NCBI GenBank assembly: GCA_965240325.2
Contig: OZ251238.1
Span: forward strand, 1,488,001 to 1,552,000
Direction of reading: 5' to 3'
Length of the DNA: 64,000 nucleotides
Source of the DNA: Rebecca billardiae RCC1528
Lineage: Eukaryota > Haptophyta
The translations under genes were made by a program, and so were the position numbers. Below, in pieces: positions 21,089-29,538 of the stretch; the first letter of the stretch is position 1; each line of letters starts with the position of its first letter. A model generated the notes under the pieces. That model saw nothing but the letters and a program-made list of their open reading frames with translations. It was not told the DNA's origin and did not search any database.

Positions 21089-24000
21089 CTCTGCGGCGGC
21101 GGCGGCGGCGGCGGCGGCGCCGCCGCCCGTCGAGGGCTGGCGCGCGAGCGCCTTCTCCGCGCGCTTGTTCTCCTCCTTGAGCTTGTTGTGGATCGACGCC
21201 GCCCAGTGGTCCCCCGAGAAGAGCGGGATTTCTGAGACGCTCTCGAGTCCCTTGAACTCCTCGAGCATGTCCTGGTAGTCGGCGACGATCTCGCGCCCCT
21301 TTGCGATGTCGAGCATGCGCTCGTACCACTGCTTGAGCTTGAGCAGGCCCATCCGCTTGTTCACCTGCGAGGCGGGCGTAACGGCGGGCGTAACGGCGGG
21401 CGTAACGGCGGGCGTAACGGCGGGCGTAACGGCGGGCGGGGGCGCGCGTGTGCGCGGGGCGGGGGGCGGAGGCGCGCGCCAGGCAGCCGGCGGGCGCGAG
21501 GCGCGGCGCGGCCGCGGCCGCTGCCGAGCCGGCCGGCGGCAGCGAGCGCCGCGCGTCCGCCGCGCGTGCGCGGGCGTGGGCGCGGGCGCGCGCAGCCCAC
21601 CATGTCGTCGGGGTGGCCGTAGAAGATGTAGTCGTCGCCCTGCTTGGGCGGCGAGACCCAGATGTGCGCGTGCGTGTACCCCAGCGACTTGACGTGCTGC
21701 AGGTACGCCACCTGCGTAACGGCGGGCGTAACGGCGGGCGGTGGCGGTGGCGGCGCTCGGCGTGAGCGCGCGGTGCGCGGGGGCACACACACGCGCGCGC
21801 ACACACATGCGCGCCACACGCGTGTCCACACGCACACACACCCGCCGCCCCGCCCGCCGTTACGCCCGCCGTTACGCCCGCCGTTACGCACGCACCAGGA
21901 TGGCGTGGTAGACGAGCGTGCGCCTGTGCTCCGGCGAGGACTGGAAGTAGCGCACGCTGTCGAGGTACGAGATGTAGACACGGTTCGTGTTGGGCGGCGG
22001 GCACTCTGAGCCGTACTCCTGCACGTACATTGCGAAGAAGCAGACGTCATGCCCGCGCTGCTTCTGGAAGGCGAGCACGCACTTTGAGCGGTACGGGAAC
22101 TCGGTCGGGTACTCGGGGCCGTCCGGCCGCGCCTGCGCCTGCGCCGCGAGGTGCGCCTGCACCGACTCGTTCACCTGCGCGTGCGAGTGGGCGGCGCGCG
22201 CGCGGCGTGTGGCGTGCGCGCGTGGGCGTGGCCGCGCGCGCGCCGCGCGCGCGCCACGCCGTGCGCGCATGCCGGGCGCCGCCGCGCGCGCGCCGCGTGT
22301 GCGCCGCACCTTCTCCGCCTTCTCGACGCACGAGACGACGCGGACGGTGACGGGCGAGGCGGTGACGCCCGCGCCCTCGAGCTCCGTGCCCACGTACGCC
22401 TCGAGGCAGCGGCTCAGCGCCGTGTGTGGAAGCGCGTCCGCGCCCGGCACTACTAACTCGTCCGGCAGCGCGCGCCGCCGGTTGGCGCGGCACGGCTCGC
22501 AGTACCACTCGGTGTCCTCGGGCGTGTCCTCGCCTTTGAAGAGCGCGCAGACCCAGTGGTGCCTGCGTGCGCGCCGCGCGCGGGTGCGTGCGTGGGGGCG
22601 GCGGCGTGCGCGCGCGCCAACGAGGGCGCGAGACGGGGGGGAGCGGGCGGGCTCAGCGCGCGCGCACAACGCCGCCGCGCCGCGCTCGCGCGCCGCGCGC
22701 CGCGCCCACACGCCGCGCGCCCAGCGTGTCACACGCGTGGCCCGCGCGCGTGGCGCCCGCGCGCAGTGCGCCTCCCCTCGTGCTCCGCGCACACAGCGCT
22801 CCACGGCCCCCTTGCGCGCGGCGCGCGTGTGTCCCGCGGCGCAAGCTGTTGTGTGCCCCCGCGCGCGCGGCGGGCCTTGCTCCGACGCATGCAAGGGGGG
22901 CAGCGCCGTACGCGTGGTGCGCGTGCGCCGCCGCCGCCGCCCCGCCGCGCGGTGCGCGTGTGCCGCCCCGCCGCGCGTGCAAGGGGGGGCCCGGCCCGAC
23001 GCGCGCGTGCCGGCGCGAAAACGCATGCGCGCAGCGCGCGCGTGCCGGCGCGAAAACGCATGCGCGCACCACGCGTGGCACTCCTCGCACTGAACCCAGT
23101 TGTCGACAAACTCGGGGCGGTCACGCTCCTTCCGCTCGATGAAGAGGGAGAGATCGACCGGCCGCGCGACGAGCTCGAGCATCGCCGCGCCCGGGTCGGC
23201 GCAGTTGCGCATCTCGCCGAAGCACCGGTTGCACAGCTTGACCGACGGTATCTCGTCCTCGCGCGCCTCATCCCAATACCGCCATCGCTGGTGAATCCCC
23301 GCGAGGCACTTCTCGCAGTACATCGGCGGCGGCTTGAACGTGCGCTTGTCCTGCAGGCACGACGAGCACACCAGCCGCAGCCGCGAGCGCGGGAGGCACT
23401 TCTCCTCGCCGCTGCGCGCGCGCGGGCACGTGCGCGCGCGCAGGCGGGCGCGCGGCCGGGGGGCGGCGGCGGCAGCGTGGGTGGGGCGCGTGAGCGAGGG
23501 AGCGGTGAGGCGTGCGCGGCGGGTGCGGCGGGTGCGCTCATGTGCAGTCGGCCGCGCGGCGCGCACCCGCCGCGAATCATCACGTCGTACACGATGGTCG
23601 CCGGGTAGAGCGCGGCGTGGCCGCCCGCCTTGCCGCCGCCGCCGCCCGGGCCGCCGGCGGGCGTGCCGACGTGCGCGCGCATCACGGTGCCGGTGCGCCA
23701 CTCACCGGAGGAGGCGGGGCCGTCCGCGCCCGCGGCGGCGCGCTTGCCGACCGCGGGGAAAAAAACCTCCACGCAAAAGCCGGACTCGAGCACGTCCTCC
23801 TGTGCCGCGGCGGCCGCCGCCTCGCGCTCCGCCGCGGCGGCGGCGGCGGCGGCGTGCGCCATCGGCCCGCCCTTCAGCCCGCCGCCGCCGCCGCCGCCGC
23901 CGAGCCCGCGCCCGCCGCCGTTGGCAAGGCCGCCGCCGTCTGCGCCCTCCGCCTTCACGCCGCCCGGCACGCCGCCGCCCGGGAGGCTTCCGGGAAACTT

Positions 24001-24377
24001 CTCCTTCTTGCGCCGCTTGCCCGGCACGGCGGCCGCGGCTGCGCGGCGCGGCGGGCGGGCGGGCGTGCGCGCGCGCGCGCGCGGAACGGGCGGGCGCGCG
24101 TGAGCGCTCGCGCGGCGCACACGCGGAGCGCGCGCGGCGCGCGGGCGGCGCGCGGGCGGCGCGCCGCGCACCGCCGTCCGCACCGCCGCCGCCGTCCGCG
24201 CCGCCGCCGCCCGCGCCGCCGTCGGCCGCGCCCGCCGCCGCCTTTTTGCGCTTGGCGCCGGCGCCGCCGCCCGCGACGCCGGCGGAGCGCTGGCGCTTGA
24301 GCGCTCCGGCGGCGTCGTCGGCGGCGGCGCCCGCGCCGCCCGCGCCCGCATACGCACCCCCGCCCAGCCCGATCCCT

Positions 24378-24409
<32 letters not shown>

Positions 24410-26085
24410 GCCCGGCGCGAGCGCGCGCGCGGCGCCGCCGCCCGCGCCCGCGCCGCCGCCGCCCAGCCCGCCCGCCGCCGAGCTCACCGCCCCCATCTTC
24501 GCCGCGGCCAGCTGGCGGCGCAGCGGCAGGCAGACAGGGCACATCTGGTCCTGGCACTCGCGGTGGTGGCGCATCAGCTTCTTGCTCAGCGCGCAGCGCG
24601 GGTACTGGCACGAGTCGCCCGCGCGGCACTGCCGCGTGTGCTGCGTCACGAGCTCCTTCGTCTGCCCGCACTCGGCGACGCGGCAGTCCGACGCCTGACA
24701 TTTCATCACGTGTGCTAGCACGAGCAAAAAGCGCGCCTGCGCCTGCACGTGCTTCTGCTGCGCGAGCGCGGGGTCGGGCGGCGCGGCGGTGGCGCCGGCG
24801 CCGCCGCTCGGCGGCGGCGCCGCGCCGCCGCCGCCGCCCGCCGCGGCCGAGCCGGCCGCGCCGCCGCCGCCGCCGCGCGCGGCCGCGGCCGCGGCGGCCG
24901 CGGCCGCGCCGCCGCCGCCAAACCCGCCGCCCGCCGCGCCCGCCGCGCCGCCCGCCGCGGGCGCGCCGCCGGCAAAGACGGGCGCGCCCGCGCCCGCACC
25001 GCCCGCGCGGCCCACCGCCGCCGCCGCCGCCGCCGCCGCGTGCGGCGTCGCGGCCGCGCCGCCGCCGAGCCCGCCGCCGCCGCCGCCGCCGCCGCCCGCC
25101 GCCGCGGCCGCGGCCGCGGCCGCCTGCTGCTGCCGCTGCGCTTTTGCGCTCAGAATCTGCGCGAGCTCGTGCTTGGCGCGCTGGCAGTAGGAGATCGGGC
25201 ACTTGCCCGGCTGGTGCGTGCAGTGCTGCGCGCGGAGCGGAGCGGAGAGCGCCGCCGCGCGGGTGGGTCGAGTGAGCCAGTCGGCGCGCGCACGCGCGCG
25301 CGGCGCGCCGCCGCGCGCACGCAACGCGCCGCCCGAGCGCGCGTGCGTGCGCCGCCGCCGCCGCCCCCGGGCACCCACCTTGGCGTGGATGTAGGTGAGG
25401 GGCTTGAGCTTGGTGCAGATCGGGCACGACGCGGTGGAGCACTGCAGGAAGTGGTGGTGGATCTGCGCGAGCGTTCGGGTCCGGGTAGGGTGCGCGCGGC
25501 GCGGCGCGCGGCGCGGCGCGCGGCGAGGCGCGGCGGGCGGCGGGGGCGGCGGGGGCGGCGGGGGCGGCGGGGGCGGCGCGGCTGAGCGCACGGCGCGCGG
25601 CGGCGGCGGCGGCGCGGACGGGCGCGCGGCTCGGCTGCGCGCGGCGCACGCCACTGCGCCCGCTGCGCGCGCGCACCTTCTTCATCTTCTCGCAGTGCCC
25701 GATCTCGCAGTTCGCGTTCTGACAGCCCGCCGCGTGCACGAGCACCGCTGCCGCTGCCATCTCGAGCCTCTGCGTCTGCTGCGCGGAGCCGGGACGTGCG
25801 GCGGCGGCGGCGGCGGCTGCGGCGGCGGTGCCTGTGGAGGCGGAGGCTGCGGCGGCGGCGGGGGGCGTGGGCAAGGCGGCGGAGCCGCCGCCGCCGCCGA
25901 GCGCGGCGGGGAGCGCCGCCGCGCCGCCGCTGCCGCCGGCGCAGCCGCAGCCGCCGCCGCCGCAGCCGGCCGCGCCGCCCGCCGCCGCGCCCGCGCCGCC
26001 GCCGCACGCGCCGGCCAGCAACGGCTTGGGCTCGGCGGCGGCGGCGGCGGTGCCGGCGGCGGCGCCAGCGGCCGCGGCCGCGGCC

Positions 26086-26121
<36 letters not shown>

Positions 26122-27113
26122 TCCTCCTCCTTCACCTTCACGTCGGGCGGCGCGGCCGCGGCCGCGCCGCCCGCCGCGGCCGCGCCGCCGCCCGCGGCCG
26201 CGTCCGCCGCGCCGCCGCCGCCGCCGCCGCCGCCCGCGGCCGCGCCGCTCGCGGGCGCGCCGGCCAGCGCGGCGGGGTTGGCGGTGGTGCTCGCGCCGAT
26301 GGCGGCGGCGACGGCGGCGAGGTTGCTCGCCGCGCCGCCGTCCGCATCACCCTTCAGCGCGCCGCCGCCAACGCCCGCGAGCCCGCCGGCCGCCGCCGCC
26401 GCGGCGGCCGTGGCGGCGGCCGCGGGCGCGCCGCCGGCCGCCGCGCCCGCGCCGCCCGCCGCGTCGGTCGGCGGCGGCGCGGCGCCCGCGCCGCCGGCCG
26501 CCGCGTCCCCCGCGGCCCCGGCGGCGCCGGCTGCGCCGCCCGCCGCAGGCGTCGCCACGCCGTTGGGCGCGTCGGCGGCGGCGGTGCCGGCGGCGGCGGC
26601 GGCGGAAGCGGCGGCGGCGTCGGCGGCGCCGGCGCCGGCCGTGCCGGCCGCGCCGCCTGCGGCCGGGGTGGGCTCCGGCGCCGCCGGCGGCACGGGCGCG
26701 CCCGCGCCCTGCGCCGCCGCGCCCGCCGCGCCCGCCGCCGCGCCCGCCTCCGCGCCCGCGCCCGCGTCCGCGCCGGCGGCGGCGGCGGCGGCCGCGCCCG
26801 CGGCGGCCGCGCGCGCGCCGTCCGCCGCGCCGGCCGCGGTGGCCGAGGGCGCGGCGCCCGCGGCGTCGTCGCCAGCGGGCGGTTGCGTGGGAGGCTTGGG
26901 CCGAGGCACCGTGAGCTGCTTCAGCGCCAGCCGCAGCGCCGGCGCGTCATCTCCCGCGATCTCGCGCACGTGCCCCAGGAACTGGTGGCGGTCGAGTTGA
27001 ACCTCGCGCTTCTGCAGGCGCTGGACGAGGTCCTCGAGCTGGTCGCACTTGTCGTTGGGGATCTGTCCGCGGATGGCTTTGATCAGGTCCGGCAGGCTCA
27101 CCGACTCCGCCAT
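19942..27113 (-). CDS. p300/CBP-type (KAT3/HAC) histone acetyltransferase with N-terminal RST-like domain
   Basis: Nuclear coactivator predicted to acetylate histones. Twelve minus-strand exons give 1688 residues: 27113-25677, 25462-25379, 25225-24172, 24038-23567, 23411-23070, 22562-22310, 22174-21896, 21711-21601, 21364-20882, 20704-20412, 20303-20178 and 20074-19942. All phases close. The order is an RST-like domain (about 5-70), a long alanine-rich linker, TAZ-type zinc fingers (about 455-530 and 670-743), and a PHD finger ([15 protein letters not shown]) reassembled across an intron. The KAT11 catalytic domain (about 1215-1420) contains [25 protein letters not shown] and [14 protein letters not shown]-like segment ([17 protein letters not shown]) follows. 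No ZZ finger is seen near it and no C-terminal TAZ. The RST call is by eye. Confidence 0.87.
21371..21438. repeat. 12-bp minisatellite at an intron 3' end
   Basis: Five copies of ggcgggcgtaac plus a partial unit. On the coding strand this is GCCCGCCGTTAC repeated up to a few bases before the acceptor of intron 8 of the acetyltransferase gene (21365-21600). Confidence 0.92.
21712..21895 (-). repeat. Intron with complementary 12-bp repeat arrays at both ends
   Basis: Intron 7 of the acetyltransferase gene, 184 nt. On the coding strand it opens GTGCGTGC followed by three GTAACGGCGGGC units. It closes with GCCCGCCGTTAC units and then GCAG. The end arrays are reverse complements, so the transcript can pair its two splice sites into a stem. 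Confidence 0.88.
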
Positions 27114-27636
27114 GCCGCGCCTGGGCCCTCCCGAGCCGGTCGCGCGCGCGGCGGCCGACAAAAGGCCCGGCTGCGCGCCGGCGGCGGTGAGGCGGCGAGG
27201 TGGGCGCCTCGGGCGCCGAGCGCCAGCGGGCGGCGCTCGGGCGTGCGCTTCGCCGCGCCTTTCGCGCGGCGGACGTTCGCCGCTGGGGCCGCCTCGCGCC
27301 GCTGGGCCCCGCTGATGCCGGGCTCCCGCGGGCGCTGGCGGTGGCTGCGCCCCAGTGCTGTGGACACTGGGCGGCGAGCGCTGGGCGGCGCTGTGGAGGG
27401 CTGCGCTGCGGCGGCCGCTTTGACGGGGGGCGGCCTTCGCGCGCACACTGCGTTTTTTTGGCCCTCGCTGCGAGCGCTCGCTCGCCAAGCCGCGCGCAAG
27501 GGCTTTCGAGCGGGTGGCCCGGCGTCCGGAGAGTCCGGTGAGTGCTCCGGACGCACCCGGACGGCGCCCCTTGATTGCGCCGACTGCGCTGGGGCCGCGC
27601 CGGGAGCGGCGGCCCCGACACGCCGACGCAAGGACG
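27114..27636. promoter_or_regulatory. Divergent promoter interval, acetyltransferase / PAP-fibrillin
   Basis: 523 bp between two start codons facing away from each other. No clear TATA box is seen; GC is high. It probably holds both promoters and 5' UTRs. I see no further gene here. Confidence 0.5.
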
Positions 27637-28635
27637 ATGGCAGCCCGCCCCGCGACGCGTGCGCTCCTCGCGCTCGCCGCGGCCGTGGCGCTGGCGCACG
27701 GCGCCGCGCCCGCGCGCGTGTCGCGCGGCACGAGCGCGCTGCTCCGCGCGCCGCCGCGCGCCGCGGCGCACCACCATCGCGCGCTGCCGCACCCGCACCA
27801 CCGCCGCCGCGCGGCGCCGCGCGCGGCGGTCGCCGCCGACGCCGCCGCCGACGCCAAGGCGGCCCTGCTCGCGTTCAGCGCGCCGCTGAGCGACGCGGTG
27901 CGGCAGCAGGGGGCGGTGTCGGAGCTGGTGCTCGAGCTCGAGCGCGCCAACCCCACCGCCGCCCCGGCGCGCGCCCCCGGACTCCAGGGCGACTGGGCCG
28001 TGCTCGCTCCCGGACTTTTCGGCCCAGGACTCGTCGACTCGCCGACGCGCGAGCTCGCGCTTGCGCTGTACGCGGGCGGGCTGAAGCCGGGGCTGCTGCT
28101 GCAGCTGCTGGACAAGCTGCCCGCACCCGCGGCGGGCGCGCTCTCCGTCGACGCCCTCGCCGTCGCCATCCGCCCGTACGGCGGCGCGGCCGGCGCGGCC
28201 GGCGCGGCCGGCGCCTCGCTGCTCTCCGCAACCGCGACGCTCGCGGCAAGCGTTTTGGGCCGAGCCTCGGGCTCGCTCTCGCTGCGCTCGGAGCTCGAGG
28301 TGCAGGGCGACGCGAGGCTGTGCGAGACGTACACCGCGCTCGAGCTCGGCGGGCGCAGCGTGCGCGCGCGCCCGCGCGCCGCGCCGCGCGCGCCGCCGAC
28401 GCCGCCAAGCGCGCCGCTGCGCCGACCAAAGCCGCCGCCGCGCCCGCGCCGCGCCCGCGCCGCCCGCGCCGCCCGCGCCGCCCGCGCCGCCGCAGGTCGA
28501 GATCCCGGCGCAGCTGCGGCCGAGCCGCACGCTGCTCGTCACGTACCTCGACGAGGAGCTGCTCGTCGTGCGCGACGAGTCCGGCGTCGCCGAGGTGCTC
28601 CGCCGCGACTCGCCCGTGCCGGTGGCGTGGGAGCC

Positions 28636-28673
<38 letters not shown>

Positions 28674-28861
28674 CGGTGGCGTCGTCGGCGTCGGCGGCGT
28701 CGGCGTCGGCGGCGGGTGCGGCGTCGGCGGCGGGTGCGGCGTCGGCGGGAGCGGCGGCGAGCGGCGGCGTGGAGGGGCTGTACACGCCGCCCGCCGGGGG
28801 CGCGGCGGACGCGGCGGACGACGGCGCGTCGGAGGACGAGATGCCGTCCGACCTCGACTGA
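27637..28861 (+). CDS. Plastid-lipid-associated protein (PAP/fibrillin)
   Basis: Two exons (27637-28359 and 28496-28861) give 362 residues. Fibrillins bind lipids in plastoglobules and thylakoids. The family signature is clear in exon 2: PSRTLLVTYLDEELLVVRDE followed by SGVAEVLRR. Exon 1 carries the lipocalin-like body, with [18 protein letters not shown] near its start and SLSLRSELEVQGDARLCETY near its end. The N-terminus has a hydrophobic signal-like stretch (ALLALAAAVALAHG), then a basic, Ala/Ser-rich region, the two-part address of ER-routed complex plastids. The intron begins GTGCG and ends CGCAG. The last 30 bases of coding sequence and the stop are part of a 72-bp tandem repeat. Confidence 0.86.
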
Positions 28862-29046
28862 GCCCCCGCCTGGGAGATTGCGATCTCGCGCAGCGAGCGG
28901 TCGGAGGACGAGATGCCGTCCGACCTCGACTGAGCCCCCGCCTGGGAGATTGCGATCTCGCGCAGCGAGCGGTCGGAGGACGAGATGCCGTCCGACCTCG
29001 ACTGAGCCCGCCCCGCCTGGGAGATTGCGATCTCCCGAGCGAAATT
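28831..29046 (+). repeat. 72-bp tandem repeat spanning a stop codon
   Basis: Three copies start at 28831, 28903 and 28975. Each contains the last codons of the PAP/fibrillin gene (EDEMPSDLD-stop), then the palindrome gagattgcgatctc. The third copy has small changes. The unit length is a multiple of three, so each copy carries the stop in frame. Confidence 0.92.
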
Positions 29047-29538
29047 GCGATCTCGCGCAGCGGGCGGCTGCGCGGCTCGCAGCGCCAGCGGCTGTCTCGT
29101 GCGCGCACGCACACACCCGCCCACCACGGCGGCACGCGCCGGCCGCACCTGCGCCGAGCGCCGCTGACGACGGGACGCAGACGCGTCCGTCCGCCTGCCA
29201 GCAGATTGCAATCTCAAGCCAGCAGATTGCAATCTCAACTCTGGCGCCTCGGCGGCGGCGCGCGAGGCGGCAGCGGGACTGCTCGCTGCGACGGCTGAGG
29301 GCGCCCGGACTCGGCGAGAAGAAGGAAGAGGGCGCGTGCGCGGGCGACTGGGCGAGCACGCCAGGGCGCGCCCTGCCGGCCGCCGTCGTATATACCTATT
29401 GCTACCTCTGCATATATATGCTTCCGTCCGCGCGCACGCTATATATGCGCTATATCGTCATATCGTCATAATCGTCTCTCCTCAGCGCCGGGCGCCACGG
29501 TGACGGGACCCGGTCTGGCGGTCACGGACCGTCAGGCG
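28862..29538. other. Intergenic region between convergent genes
   Basis: Holds the extra 72-bp repeat copies, further gagattgc(a/g)atctc palindromes (29041-29054, 29202-29216, 29223-29236) and TA-rich runs at about 29388-29470. The 3' UTRs of PAP/fibrillin and the RNA polymerase meet here. No gene is seen. Confidence 0.6.

Noticed and set aside
21371-21438. CRISPR array
   Set aside because: Units are contiguous 12-bp tandem repeats without spacers, inside a eukaryotic intron.
23955-29471. Very long open frames antisense or shifted across the acetyltransferase and fibrillin genes, up to 1459 codons
   Set aside because: GC-driven openness. They contain only low-complexity sequence outside the stretches that belong to the modelled exons.
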